Of a DNA stretch of 64,000 bases, positions 51,613-61,600 are shown in pieces. The notes under the pieces were generated by a model. The model saw nothing but the letters and a program-made list of their open reading frames with translations, did not search any database and had not been told where the DNA came from. Made by a program: the position numbers and the translations under genes. The DNA comes from Hymenobacter aranciens (GTDB taxonomy: Bacteria > Bacteroidota > Bacteroidia > Cytophagales > Hymenobacteraceae), in the NCBI RefSeq assembly GCF_030580865.1, contig NZ_JAUQSY010000009.1, positions 186,001-250,000 on the forward strand. The letters are read 5' to 3'. The stretch's first letter is position 1; each line of letters begins with the position of its first letter.

Positions 51613-52242
51613 ATGGAAAAGGACCGCATCAAACAAGCCTACCTCGACTTCGTGCGCAACGAAGGCCAGCCCCCCGCCTCCGTGTATAAGCTGATGCAGC
51701 AGCTGGAACTGCCTGAGGCCGAATTCTACCGCCACTATGCCAATTTCGAGGCCATCGACCGGAAGTTGTGGGCTGATTTTGGCCGCCAGGCGCGGCAGAC
51801 GGCCGCCACCGAGCCCGTGTGGGCCGACTACGGCAGCCGCGAAAAGCTGCTGGCGTTCTACTACACGCTGCTCGAAATTCTGAAGCAAAACCGCAGCTAC
51901 GCCCTGCAAAGCCTGCGCCGCTCGCTGTCGAAAGTGCCGAGCTTTACGCCCCGGGTACTCGATGATTTCCGGCAGGAGTTTGAGGAGTTTGTGGCTGGCT
52001 TGCTGCACGATGGTCGTAGCAGCGGCGAAATAGCCAGCCGAGCGCTGGTGCAGGACAGCTACCCGCGCCTGTTCTGGCAGCAGGCACTGTTCGTGCTGGG
52101 CTTTTTTGCCAAAGACGACACCGTGAACTTCGAGCGCACCGACGCCGCCGTGGAAAAAGCCGTGACGCTGAGCTTCGACCTGGTGGGCCGCAATACGCTG
52201 GATTCGGCCGTTGATTTCGTGCGATTTCTGGTAGGCAAGTAG
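51613..52242 (+). CDS. TetR-family regulator
   Basis: A 209-residue protein. The N-terminal 50 residues (KQAYLDFVRNEGQPPASVYK, LMQQLELPEAEFYRHYANFE) form a TetR-type helix-turn-helix, though the first helix is shorter than usual, and the remaining helices a ligand-binding core. It lies 4 bp before the ABC1 kinase gene and they are probably co-transcribed. Such TetR-AarF pairs are known in Bacteroidota; the ligand is unknown. Confidence 0.8.
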   Translation: MEKDRIKQAYLDFVRNEGQPPASVYKLMQQLELPEAEFYRHYANFEAIDRKLWADFGRQARQTAATEPVWADYGSREKLLAFYYTLLEILKQNRSYALQSLRRSLSKVPSFTPRVLDDFRQEFEEFVAGLLHDGRSSGEIASRALVQDSYPRLFWQQALFVLGFFAKDDTVNFERTDAAVEKAVTLSFDLVGRNTLDSAVDFVRFLVGK

Positions 52243-52246
52243 TCTC

Positions 52247-53551
52247 ATGGCCGACCAACCCCAGGAGTCGCTGCCTACCAGCAAGGTAGCCCGCGCCGCC
52301 CGCTTCGCCAAAACTGGCTTCAACGTGGGCACCAACTACATAAAGCACTATGCCAAAAAAGCCGTAGGTGCCGAAACCTCGACCGAAGCGCTGCACGCCG
52401 CCAACGCCGCCGAGCTCTACGGCACCCTGAGCGAGATGAAGGGTTCGGTGCTGAAAGTGGCCCAGATGCTGGCGATGGAGAAAAACCTGCTGCCCACGGC
52501 CTACGCCGAGCAGTTTGCCCAAGCGCAGTACCAGACGCCGCCGCTGTCGGGGCCGCTGGTGGTGAAAGCGTTCCGGGATGCTTTCGGTAAGTCGCCGTTT
52601 GAGGTGTTTGATGAGTTTGAGCCCACGGCCCGGCAGGCGGCGAGCATCGGGCAGGTGCATCGCGCCCGCAAGGATGGTAAAGCTCTGGCGGTGAAGGTGC
52701 AATATCCCGGCGTGGCGGCCAGCATTCAGTCCGATATCCGGCTGGTGAAACCGGTGGCTCTGCGGGTATTAGGTTTTAATGAGGCGCAAGTGCGCCCCTA
52801 TCTGGCCGAAGTCGAAACCCGCCTGCTCGAAGAAACCGACTACGCGCTGGAGCTGCGCCGGGGCCAGGAAATTGCGGCCGCTTGCGCCCACCTGCCGCAT
52901 CTGGAGTTTCCGCGCTACTACCCCGACATGTCGGGTGCCCGCATCCTGACTATGGACTGGCTGTCGGGCCAGCATCTCAAGGAGTTCCTGGCTACCCAGC
53001 CCTCGCAGGCGGTGCGTAATCAGCTGGGGCAGGCGCTGTGGGATTTTTACCAATTTCAGCTCAACACCTTACACCAGGTGCATGCCGACCCGCACCCCGG
53101 CAATTTCCTGCTGCAAGCCACGCAGGGCGGCACCGTGGGCGTGCTCGATTTCGGCTGCGTGAAAACGGTGCCGGCTGAGGTGTACACGTTGTTCACGGCC
53201 CTGCTGGCGCCTGAAACCTATGCCGACGAAACCCGCCTGAGTGAGCTACTCACCCAGGCCGGCGTACTGCGCCCCGACGACCCACCCGCCCTGCGAGCGC
53301 TGTACCTGCGCACCATGCGCCACTCGCTGGAGCTGGTGGGCCGCCCTTTCCGCCAGCCGCACTTCAACTTCGGCGACCCGGCTTACATGCAGGAGCTCTA
53401 TCAACTGGGCGACAACCTCATGCAAGACCCCGAGCTGCGTCGCCAGCGCGAGCCGCGCGGCTCCGAGCACTTCATTTACCTCAACCGCACCTACGTCGGG
53501 CTGTTTGCCCTGCTCACGGAGTTGGGGGCCGAAGTGCAAACCGCTGCCTGA
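52247..53551 (+). CDS. ABC1/AarF (UbiB-like) atypical kinase
   Basis: A 434-residue member of the ABC1 kinase family, which acts in quinone biosynthesis and lipid-related processes. MKGSVLKVAQMLAMEKNLL is the N-terminal family motif, with KVAQ in place of KxGQ. ASIGQVHRARKDGKALAVKV holds the Ala-rich loop and the ATP-binding Lys; HADPHPGNFLL and VLDFGCVK are the catalytic loop and the metal-binding DFG-type motif. It may lie at the inner membrane. In operon with the TetR gene. Confidence 0.88.
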   Translation: MADQPQESLPTSKVARAARFAKTGFNVGTNYIKHYAKKAVGAETSTEALHAANAAELYGTLSEMKGSVLKVAQMLAMEKNLLPTAYAEQFAQAQYQTPPLSGPLVVKAFRDAFGKSPFEVFDEFEPTARQAASIGQVHRARKDGKALAVKVQYPGVAASIQSDIRLVKPVALRVLGFNEAQVRPYLAEVETRLLEETDYALELRRGQEIAAACAHLPHLEFPRYYPDMSGARILTMDWLSGQHLKEFLATQPSQAVRNQLGQALWDFYQFQLNTLHQVHADPHPGNFLLQATQGGTVGVLDFGCVKTVPAEVYTLFTALLAPETYADETRLSELLTQAGVLRPDDPPALRALYLRTMRHSLELVGRPFRQPHFNFGDPAYMQELYQLGDNLMQDPELRRQREPRGSEHFIYLNRTYVGLFALLTELGAEVQTAA

Positions 53552-53580
53552 AAAGCTGTCGTTTTTCCCGTTCTTGGGGC

Positions 53581-54117
53581 ATGGATTTAGCTGCCGAACT
53601 GCTGCGCGAGCACTCCGCCCGCCAGACTCAGCGCCTCGTGCGTTACGCAAATGCCCGAACCAGCCATCTGGTCGAACTGGTTGACCTCGTGACGGGGCCG
53701 CCCGGCCGGGTGAGCCAGCTGGCCGCTGAAATACTGGGCTGGTGCGCCGAGCAGCAGCCGAAGCGGCTACTGCCGCATCTGCCTCGGCTATTGCTATTGT
53801 TAGGCCCTACCGGCCATCACGTAGCCGTGCGCCGGGGCATTGCGCGAGCGCTACAGTTCGTGCCCGTGCCGAATGACTTACAGGCCGAAACATTCGACCG
53901 CAGCCTGGAGTTGCTGGGCAGCGCTTCCGAAGCGGTTGCCGTAAAAGCCTCTCTGCTGACGGTGCTCACTAACCTGGCCCGCTTGCACCCCGACCTGGCT
54001 ACCGAAGTGCTGATGGTACTGGAGCCGCAGCTACCTTATGCTTCGCCGGCGCTGCGGTCGCGGGCGGCGGCTTCAATACCTGTTCTGCAACAGCTTGCCC
54101 AAGCAAATGCTCATTAA
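53581..54117 (+). CDS. HEAT/ARM-like helical repeat protein, unknown
   Basis: A 178-residue protein made almost entirely of helices with Leu- and Ala-rich faces (LAAELLREHSARQTQRLVRY, PKRLLPHLPRLLLLLGPTGH), in the style of HEAT or ARM repeats. No signal peptide and no motif. It starts 29 bp after the kinase gene, suggesting co-transcription. The repeat assignment is a reading of pattern, not a recognised family. Confidence 0.65.
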   Translation: MDLAAELLREHSARQTQRLVRYANARTSHLVELVDLVTGPPGRVSQLAAEILGWCAEQQPKRLLPHLPRLLLLLGPTGHHVAVRRGIARALQFVPVPNDLQAETFDRSLELLGSASEAVAVKASLLTVLTNLARLHPDLATEVLMVLEPQLPYASPALRSRAAASIPVLQQLAQANAH

Positions 54118-54144
54118 ACTCTCCCTTATTCTCCAACATTTCAA

Positions 54145-54996
54145 ATGAAAAAGCTCTTCCTTCTTGGCCTGCTACTGGCCGGTTTCTCATCGGCCCAGGC
54201 CCAACACGTAGCCAGCTGCTGCAGCCGCCCCGCTGCTACCGAAGTATTTGCCATGCTGGCTACTAACCCCGAATTTGTGAGTGGCCACGATGCGCCGCTG
54301 CCCTACGAATACCAGGGCGCGGGCCAGGAAATCGAATTCAAAACGCCCGACGGCAGCAGCGGCCGCGGCTTCGAAATCAAAAGCGCCACGCCGTCCACTA
54401 AATACCTGCTGGTATTCCAGGAGTGGTGGGGCCTCAACGATTACATCAAGAAAGAAGCCGCCACCTACGCCGCCGAAATGCCCGGCGTAAACGTGCTGGC
54501 CCTCGACCTCTACGACGGCAAAGTGGCCACCACCGCCGACGAAGCCAGCCAGCTCATGCAGGCCGTAAAAACCGAGCGCGCCCAGGCCATCATCAAAGGC
54601 GCCATCGCCTACGCCGGCCCCAAAGCGCAGCTAGCCACCATCGGCTGGTGCTTCGGCGGCGGCTGGAGCCTGCAAGCCGCCCTGCTCGGCAGTAAGCAAA
54701 CCACTGGCTGCGTTATGTATTACGGCATGCCCGAAAAAGACGTGGCCCGCCTCAAAACCCTTCGCACCGACGTGCTGGGCATCTTTGCCGACCAGGACAA
54801 GCACATCAGCCCCGCAGTAGTGGCCCAGTTTAAAAAAGACATGGCCGCCGCCGGCAAAAAGCTCACCGTATACAGCTACGCCGCCGACCACGCCTTTGCC
54901 AACCCGTCCAACCCTAAGTTTAACAAGGAGTTTGCCGCCCAGGCGCACGCCAAATCACTGGCTTATCTGCGCGGGCGCTTCAAGCTCAAAAGTTGA
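54145..54996 (+). CDS. Dienelactone hydrolase family protein, exported
   Basis: A 283-residue alpha/beta-hydrolase with a signal peptide (LFLLGLLLAGFSSAQA). The Cys nucleophile is C169 in IGWCFGGGW, with D217 (IFADQDKHIS) and H250 (AADHAFANPS); E93 in FQEWWGLND is the conserved accessory Glu. The family cleaves lactones and esters; a periplasmic location is unusual enough that the substrate is not obvious. N-terminal mature residues HVASCCSRPAAT include a Cys pair. It is the last gene of the same-strand run and is followed by a bidirectional terminator. Confidence 0.87.
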   Translation: MKKLFLLGLLLAGFSSAQAQHVASCCSRPAATEVFAMLATNPEFVSGHDAPLPYEYQGAGQEIEFKTPDGSSGRGFEIKSATPSTKYLLVFQEWWGLNDYIKKEAATYAAEMPGVNVLALDLYDGKVATTADEASQLMQAVKTERAQAIIKGAIAYAGPKAQLATIGWCFGGGWSLQAALLGSKQTTGCVMYYGMPEKDVARLKTLRTDVLGIFADQDKHISPAVVAQFKKDMAAAGKKLTVYSYAADHAFANPSNPKFNKEFAAQAHAKSLAYLRGRFKLKS

Positions 54997-55009
54997 GTTG
55001 ACAATTAAT

Positions 55010-55057
55010 AAGCAGAAAGGGGCTGCCGGAAAAACTTCCGGCAGCCCCTTTCTGCTT
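55010..55057. terminator. Bidirectional intrinsic terminator
   Basis: A 22-bp perfect stem (AAGCAGAAAGGGGCTGCCGG and onward) with an AAAC loop, between convergent genes ending at 54996 and 55079. Confidence 0.9.
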
Positions 55058-55078
55058 GTTTTCCAGCTCAGAATCACT

Positions 55079-55819
55079 CTAGGCAGCCTGCCGCCAGTCG
55101 GTGGCCAGCAGGCCGGTCAGTTCGGCGGCGTAGCTGGCCAGCTGCTCCCAGTCGGGCAGCACAAAGTATTGGTTTTGAAAGCGCGTGTCGAGTACGGGCG
55201 TGCTGAGGACCGTGCTCAGGTCGAAGTCCGAGCGCGGCGTTTCCTCATCCATGCAGTGGTGAATTTCACCGGCCGACGACAGCAGGCCCGCGCCGTAGAG
55301 GCGCAGCTTGTTATCGTGCCGCACCAGGCCAAACTCGGCCGTGAAGAAATACAGCGCCCACAGCTGGCGGCGCGTAACGGTGTCGGCGGCGGGCAGCACC
55401 TGGGCGGCCTGCCCCAACTCGTGCAGGAAGTTGGCAAAGGCCGCATCGAGCAGCATGGGGACATGCCCGAACAGGTCGTGGAACAAATCGGGAGCGGAAG
55501 TGAAGTCGAAGTCGCGCATGAGGCGCAAGCGCGTCACTACCGGAAACTTGCGTTCGGCCAGCAGCCCGAAGAAGGTCGTCAAATCGACCTGCTGCCCGAA
55601 TGGCACCAACTGCCAGCCGCTCAGAACCTGCACCTGTTCGCTCAGCGCCCGGATTTCCGGTATTGCGTCGCGCCGGAGCCCCAGCCGGGCCAGCCCCTCG
55701 CTGAACACCGGGGCGGCCCGCCGGTGCAGCAGCGCCGTCTGGCGGTCGAACAGAATTTTCCAGACCAACTGGTCCTGGGCCGAGTAGGCGGTGGCGGGGT
55801 TGTGGGGCAGTTTGAACAT
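55079..55819 (-). CDS. phhA: Phenylalanine 4-monooxygenase
   Basis: A 246-residue pterin-dependent aromatic amino acid hydroxylase, length typical of bacterial PhhA. The iron ligands are H114 and H119 in DLFHDLFGHVP and E162 in FFTAEFGLV. It converts phenylalanine to tyrosine. No regulatory ACT domain, as in other bacterial forms. The start at 55819 (MFKLPHNPATAYSAQDQLVW) fits the family. A terminator of upstream origin stands just before it. Confidence 0.93.
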   Translation of the reverse strand: MFKLPHNPATAYSAQDQLVWKILFDRQTALLHRRAAPVFSEGLARLGLRRDAIPEIRALSEQVQVLSGWQLVPFGQQVDLTTFFGLLAERKFPVVTRLRLMRDFDFTSAPDLFHDLFGHVPMLLDAAFANFLHELGQAAQVLPAADTVTRRQLWALYFFTAEFGLVRHDNKLRLYGAGLLSSAGEIHHCMDEETPRSDFDLSTVLSTPVLDTRFQNQYFVLPDWEQLASYAAELTGLLATDWRQAA

Positions 55820-55835
55820 AGCAACAGGGCGAAAA

Positions 55836-55869
55836 AAAAGCCCGACTTCCTGAAAGGAATCGGGCTTTT
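55836..55869 (-). terminator. Intrinsic terminator
   Basis: AAAAGCCCGA-TTCC pairs with GGAA-TCGGGCTTTT; on the minus strand the stem continues into TTTTTTTT, so it ends transcripts from the minus-strand region at 55870 and beyond. Confidence 0.8.
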
Positions 55870-55896
55870 GCTTGGAGAATTAGCGAAAGAGAGTTT

Positions 55897-55992
55897 TCAT
55901 GCTTTCTGCTTCCGTAATGCCAAACGCGGCCCGACCCCGCTATGTTTAAAGCGGGTGGCGGTGGCTTGGCAATTGACGTATAGCTGGCGCAT
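55897..55992 (-). CDS. Possible 31-residue peptide gene
   Basis: An open frame from ATG 55992 to TGA 55897-55899 encodes MRQLYVNCQATATRFKHSG and a basic end LALRKQKA. It lies in the 230 bp between the esterase gene (ends 56106) and a terminator, in a region with no other feature. It could be a real micro-gene, a leader or a copy of a repeated sequence. Evidence is only the frame and the terminator. Confidence 0.25.
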   Translation of the reverse strand: MRQLYVNCQATATRFKHSGVGPRLALRKQKA

Positions 55993-56105
55993 GACGAAGC
56001 GAATATCAGCCTATTTTTTGGAAAAGCAAGTTTTCCAGCAAATTATTTTTGCGCACCGCTCTTGGCAACGCTGCCTTTTCCGCTCTCAAAAACTTAAGCA
56101 ATAGC

Positions 56106-57287
56106 TTACTTTACTCGAAACAGCCATTGGTAAGCCGCCGGAAATTCCCGCTTCCAAAACCATTCACGGTGCTGCCCGTCGGCGGGCGCCTGCAACCGCA
56201 GGTGCCTAGCCGGCACCCCCCCGGCACGCAGCGCATCGCGCCAGGCTGCCATCAGCGGCAGCATCGTTTCCGATTCCTGAGGGCCGCACACAAAGTAGAA
56301 TCGCGTAGTCGGCGCAGCCGGGTGCGCGGCGAAATACGTTTTCAGCGAGTCGTTGCAAACCCAGAAGGCCGGTGAAAATACCCCTACCCGCCCGAATGCT
56401 TTGGGATACCGCAGGGCCGCATAAAACGAAATGAGCCCGCCCAGGCTGGAACCCGCCACGCCCGTGCTGGCAGCCTCGGGTCGCGTGCGGTAGTATGCAT
56501 CGATGTATGGCTTCAGCGTCTGGGCCAGGAAATCGACGTAGGCGCCACCCTGGCCGCCTCTTTTCAGCTCAGCGTTGGGCCAGGGGATGTATTCGTCGGT
56601 ACGTAGCTCGCCGCCGTTGTCCACGGCTACCACGATGCAGCCAGCGGGGTCCTGCCCGGTGGCGCGCAGGCGGTCGAGGGTTTCATCCACGCCCCATTCG
56701 CCGCTGAAGCTGATGGCGGCGTCGAACATGTTCTGGCCGTCGTGCAGGTAGAGCACGGGATAGCGCCGCCGGGGCTGCCGGGCGTAGTCGGCGGGCAGGT
56801 AAATCCAGACCCGGCGCTGCCGGTTGCCCAGCTGCGGCATCGTGAAATTTTCGGCCAGCACCCGCACCTGGGGCGAGGCGGTGGACTTCGGAGGTGCAAT
56901 AGAAGCTTGGTTGTCCCAGTTCAGCACTTCGTGCAGCAGTTCACCGCGCTGCCCGGCCGGGGCCTGCCGGTTAGCCACGGGCTGGCGCTGGGCATCCAGC
57001 TCGGCCCGGCCCCAGCTGCCCAGCGTGAATTTGTACTCCAGCGCCCCCAGACCGGCCGGCAAGGCCAGCTGAAGGGAGCCATCGGCATTGCGGCGCAGGG
57101 CGTAGGCCAGGTTGTGGGGGTTCCAGCTATTAAAGGAGCCGGCTACGAATACCGTATCGGTTGGCGGCGTGTCGGCGGGCAGGCGGGTTATTTTCAGCAC
57201 CACCTGCGCCGGGCTGGGTAGCGCGCACCCAAGGGTGAGCACTGCCAGCAGCCAGCGGCCTTTCCGCAACGGGTGGCACCACATCAA
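56106..57287 (-). CDS. Secreted esterase with N-terminal carbohydrate-binding-like module
   Basis: A 393-residue exported protein. After the signal peptide (LLAVLTLGCALPSPAQ) residues about 28-115 form a CBM20/CBM48-like beta sandwich (VFVAGSFNSWNPHNLAY, SLQLALPAGLGALEYKFTLG). Residues about 145-390 are a putative esterase domain of the enterochelin-esterase type: VLYLHDGQNMFD, then GVAGSSLGGLISFYAAL with Ser nucleophile, and DGQHREWFW with the His. It may release ester-linked groups from carbohydrates. Enzyme and module are directly linked, as in other Bacteroidota glycan esterases. It is 9 bp from the gene upstream and probably co-transcribed with it. Confidence 0.85.
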   Translation of the reverse strand: MMWCHPLRKGRWLLAVLTLGCALPSPAQVVLKITRLPADTPPTDTVFVAGSFNSWNPHNLAYALRRNADGSLQLALPAGLGALEYKFTLGSWGRAELDAQRQPVANRQAPAGQRGELLHEVLNWDNQASIAPPKSTASPQVRVLAENFTMPQLGNRQRRVWIYLPADYARQPRRRYPVLYLHDGQNMFDAAISFSGEWGVDETLDRLRATGQDPAGCIVVAVDNGGELRTDEYIPWPNAELKRGGQGGAYVDFLAQTLKPYIDAYYRTRPEAASTGVAGSSLGGLISFYAALRYPKAFGRVGVFSPAFWVCNDSLKTYFAAHPAAPTTRFYFVCGPQESETMLPLMAAWRDALRAGGVPARHLRLQAPADGQHREWFWKREFPAAYQWLFRVK

Positions 57288-57296
57288 CCTGAAGCG

Positions 57297-57989
57297 TTAG
57301 CGAATGGTGGAGCCGCTGCCGGCGCCCCGCTCGGCCGAATCCATCCGGCGCAGGGTGTAAACGGCCCGCACCGAATCGACACCGGGCAGTGCATTCACTT
57401 GAAAATCAAGCAAAGCGCCTTGTTTCTGCGGGCCTTTCACGAAATGCCGGTATTCCTCGGCCGACTCGCGCACCACAAACAGCTCGCCGGGGGACGGAAT
57501 TTTCAGCTTTGAATAGGTGCTACGGCCGTCGCCGGCGGGCTTGCGCTCGGGGTCGGCAATGAGGTTGGTGCCGAGCAGGCGGTACTTTTTTTCGTCGGTG
57601 CCGGGCAGGCCCAGGTTGCCCACGCCATCCACGTAAACTTCGCGGCGCGACACCAGCTGGTCGGGCGAGAGGTAGCGTAGCAGGGCCAGATGGTCTTCCT
57701 CCATGATGAGCTGCTGCACGGCCTTGCCGGGAGGCGCCTGCTCATAGTACACGATGATAGGATTTTTCATCCGTAGCCGGCTCACGATGATGGGCGGCAC
57801 GTCGTCGTCGGGGTCACCCTTCTTGATGACGATGGGGGCGTTGGTCTTGCTTTTTGATTTCGCGCCGGCCGCCGTTTTCGATTTGGTTTTCGATTTCGAA
57901 GGCATCGTAAAGCCAGGCTGGTCCTGGGCCAGGACTTCAGAGAAAGAAGCTGCGAAGAACAGCGCTACGAGCAGTAGGTGCTTTTTCAT
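57297..57989 (-). CDS. Exported protein of unknown function
   Basis: A 230-residue protein with a signal peptide (LLLVALFFAASFSEVLAQ), then a low-complexity Lys/Ser/Thr-rich segment (SKSKTKSKTAAGAKSKSKTN, about aa 30-49), then a mixed domain without a known motif. It ends with GAGSGSTIR. It starts at ATG 57989; a second ATG 6 nt upstream is possible. It stands 9 bp before the esterase gene, so a shared transcript is likely, and has a -7 box just upstream. Confidence 0.7.
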   Translation of the reverse strand: MKKHLLLVALFFAASFSEVLAQDQPGFTMPSKSKTKSKTAAGAKSKSKTNAPIVIKKGDPDDDVPPIIVSRLRMKNPIIVYYEQAPPGKAVQQLIMEEDHLALLRYLSPDQLVSRREVYVDGVGNLGLPGTDEKKYRLLGTNLIADPERKPAGDGRSTYSKLKIPSPGELFVVRESAEEYRHFVKGPQKQGALLDFQVNALPGVDSVRAVYTLRRMDSAERGAGSGSTIR

Positions 57990-58004
57990 GAACATGCGAA
58001 AAGT

Positions 58005-58012
58005 CAAAATTA
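58005..58012 (-). promoter_or_regulatory. -7 box of the exported-protein/esterase unit
   Basis: On the minus strand TAATTTTG, matching TAnnTTTG, 15 nt before the start codon at 57989. Confidence 0.45.
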
Positions 58013-58667
58013 GGCAGTAGAACCCAGCCCGCCACCCCGCTCCCCTTATTAAATACAGTACAGGCCTGCAATTTTAGGAGTTTCACGGCAAAAAACAAGT
58101 GTTCCTAGCCTTGTAGCGGTCCAATTTGCGGACATGATTCGGGTACAACAGCCAGCGAAGGCCAATTTCGGGCCAATATTGCCTGCAAACGATTGCAGCG
58201 CTTTATGATGCGCTAGTGTTTCTGTCCCAAAAAGAAGCGGCTTTTTTGTCCGATAATGGACAAAATGCCGAAAACGGGATTCCCGGAAAAAGTCATTTGT
58301 CCGGCCTCTTGATTGTTGAGAAAAACCGATACATTCGTCCCACAGAAACCCAACTATGTTGAAGGCCGAGAGGAGAACTAGCAGCGCAGACTGGTCGAAC
58401 GAGACACATCATTGACCGAGGAAAAGGCTTCACTGGCCGGTGTTTAGTCGGCCACACCCATTTAAAAGCGGTAAATTGCGCGGTTAATTCACAATTCGGC
58501 ATCGTTTGCGGGAACGTTTTTCACTTCTAAACGACAAGACAATCAGTTACTGTCCGAGCGGGGAATTTTTCGGTTTCCGTCGCTTACCACACATGTTTTT
58601 TTCGCCTATCCGGCGTTTTTCTGTTTCCCACCATTCACTTTTTTTTTAACTAACCCCTGTTTCCTTT
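58013..58667. promoter_or_regulatory. Control region upstream of susC
   Basis: About 650 bp without a gene. TTTTGTCCgataatGGACAAAA is a palindrome at 58244-58265 (8-bp arms, 6-nt centre). Half-sites recur: GTCCaatttgcGGAC at 58119-58133 and TTTGTCC near 58297. This could be an operator for a sus-type regulator. No TAnnTTTG is clear. Confidence 0.35.
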
Positions 58668-61600
58668 ATGAAACACCCCTACCTAGCGAAACTCTTGTTT
58701 CTGCTACTATTCCTAAGCTTTGGCGCCGTCACGGGTGCCTGGGCACAGACCACTGGTTCCGTGAGCGGACGCATCACGGATGAAAAAAATGAAGGCGTTC
58801 CGGGCGCTACCGTCATCATCGACGGCACCACGTTCGGCGGCTCTTCCAACATGGATGGCACGTACAGCATTCAGAATGTGCCTGCTGGCCCGCAAACGCT
58901 GGTTATTTCGTACGTAGGCTACAACACCGTGCGCCGCCCGGTGACGGTAGTGGCCGGTGCCAACACTGAAGTGTCGGCGGGCCTAACTGAAAACGCGACC
59001 GCGCTGAGCGAGGCCGTAGTTATCGGCTACGGCACGCAGCGCCGGCAGGACATCACCGGCGCCGTAGCGCAGGTCGATTCCAAGCAGTTTGTGCAAGGTC
59101 AGGTAACCAACCCCGAGCAGTTGATTCAGGGCAAAGTGGCCGGCGTGAGCATCACGACGGGCGGTGGGGCCCCAGGTGCTCCTTCCACCATCCGTATTCG
59201 CGGCAACTCGTCGCTGAATGCCAACAGCGACCCGCTGTACGTTATCGACGGGGTGCCCGTGGATAAAGGCGGCATCAACGGTGCTTCCAACCCGCTCTCG
59301 CTCATCAACCCCAGCGACATCGAAACCTTCACGGTGCTGAAGGATGCCTCCGCCACAGCCATTTATGGCAACCGGGCTTCGGGTGGGGTAATCCTCATCA
59401 CGACCAAGAAAGGCTTGCAAGGCGAAAAGCTGCGCGTGGAGCTGAACTCGCAAACCGGCATCTCCACGGTGGCGCGTCGCTACGAAACGCTGTCGGCTGG
59501 TGAGTTCCGGGAACTGGTGACGGCCAATGCGCCGGCTACGCAGGTGGCCACGCTGGGTACCGCCAACACCGACTGGCAGAATGAAATATTCCGCACGGGC
59601 GCTACCTACGACAACACGGTGAGTCTGATTGGCAGCATTGCCAAGAAAGTGCCCTTCCGCGTGTCGTACGGCAACCTCTACCAGGAGGGTATCGTCATCA
59701 CCAACAAGCTGAAGCGTAATTCGGGTTCGATTAGCCTGAGCCCCACCCTGCTCGATGAGCATCTGCGCATTGATGTCAACGCGAAAGGCAGCGTTATCGA
59801 CAACCGGTTTGCTGACTACGGCCAGATTGCTGGCGCGGCATTCTACGACCCCACGCAGCCTGTTCGCTCTACCGAAGGGCAGTATGGCCGCTACGGTGGC
59901 TACTACCAGTTCCTGTCGTCCGGCCCCACCTTTGCGCCGCTGGGCAATGCGCCCGGCAACCCGGTAGCAGCCATCAACAACCTGGAGGACGTGAGTACGG
60001 TGAAGCGCCTCATCGGTAACGTGCAATTCGATTACAAAGTGCACGGCGTGGAAGGCCTGCGGGCTAACCTCAACCTGGGCCTCGACATTGCCCGCGGCAG
60101 AGGCTCCAAAAGCTATGCTCCCGGCGACTTCGGCAACTACAACAAGGACTTTCCCAATGACCCGGGCAAAAACGGCTCTTACAACCAGTATTCCCAGGAC
60201 AAGGACATGAACCTGCTGGAAGCCTACATGGCGTATGGCAAGCAGCTGGGCGCCGCCAAGCTCGATGTGCAGGCGGGCTATGCCTACCAGACGTTTAAAG
60301 ACCAGGGCCCGAACTTCCTGACTTATCGCTCAGACCGTACCACGCAAATCAACCCCGACGACACCCTGACGGTGCCGGGCTTCTACAGCCAGTACGTGCT
60401 GCTGTCGTACTTCGGCCGGGCTACCGTGAACGTGAGCGACAAATACCTGCTGACGGCTACGCTGCGTAACGACCGCACTTCGCGCTTCCGCGACGGCTAC
60501 AACAGCGGCTGGTTCCCGGCCCTGGGTCTGGCCTGGCGCATCAAAGGGGAAGACTTCCTGAAAGACAACACCACCATCTCGGAACTGAAGCTGCGCGTCG
60601 GCTACGGCCGCACTGGCCAGCAGGACATCGGGGGCGCCTACGACACGCAGCCGCGCTACGCTTACGGCAATGCCCAGTCGCAATACCTGTTCGGGAATAA
60701 TGGTACCGGCTTCATCACCGGCCCGCTGGGCTACAACGCAGCCCTGACCTGGGAAACGACCAGCACCTACAACGCCGGCCTGGACCTAGGCTTCGCCGAC
60801 AACCGCCTCACGGCCACTATCGATGTGTACCAGCGCACGGCCAGCGACCTGCTGCAGGAAGTGAACGTGCCGGCTGGCTCGAACCTCGTGAACCGCCTCA
60901 ACGCCAATGTGGGCTCGCTGCGCAACCGCGGTATTGAGCTGGGCCTCAACTACGGCGTACTGCGTTCAACCGATTTGAACTGGGATGTGAACGTGAACGG
61001 CGCCTACAATGTTAACGAAATCACCGACCTGGGCCTGCAGGACGCCGGCTTCCCCGGCCAGCAGCTTGGCGACATTGGCGGCGGCACCGGCAACCAGATT
61101 CAAATCAACAGCGTGGGTTACGCTCCCAGCTCTTTCTACGTGTTCCAGCAAGCCTACGGCCCCGACGGCCGCCCGCTGCAGGGTGCTTATGTGGACCGCA
61201 ACGGCAATGGCTCGTCGACCGACGACTATTACCGCTACAAGCAGCCGGCCCCGCTCGTGACGCTGGGCTTCAGCTCGAACCTGAGCTACAAGAAGCTGTT
61301 TTTTGCCTTCACGCTGCGTAGCAACCTCGGCAACTACGTGTACAATGCCAACGATGCCGACCGCGGCAACTACGCCAACGCCAAAGGCTCGACGCTGTTT
61401 GTAAACAACCTCTCGCCCGACGTGCGCAATACGGGTTTCACCGCCCAACAGCTTTTCTCGGACTACTACGTGCAGAACGCCTCGTTCCTGCGCTGCCAGA
61501 ACATCTCGCTGGGCTACAACGTGGGCAAGGTAATGGGCGTTTCGACGCTGCGCATCACCGGCAACGTGCAGAACCCCTTCCTCATCACCAAATACAAAGG

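Noticed and set aside
54896..56104. A 402-residue frame across phhA and its terminators
   Set aside because: It runs through two strong terminators and the antisense of phhA, and has no domain.
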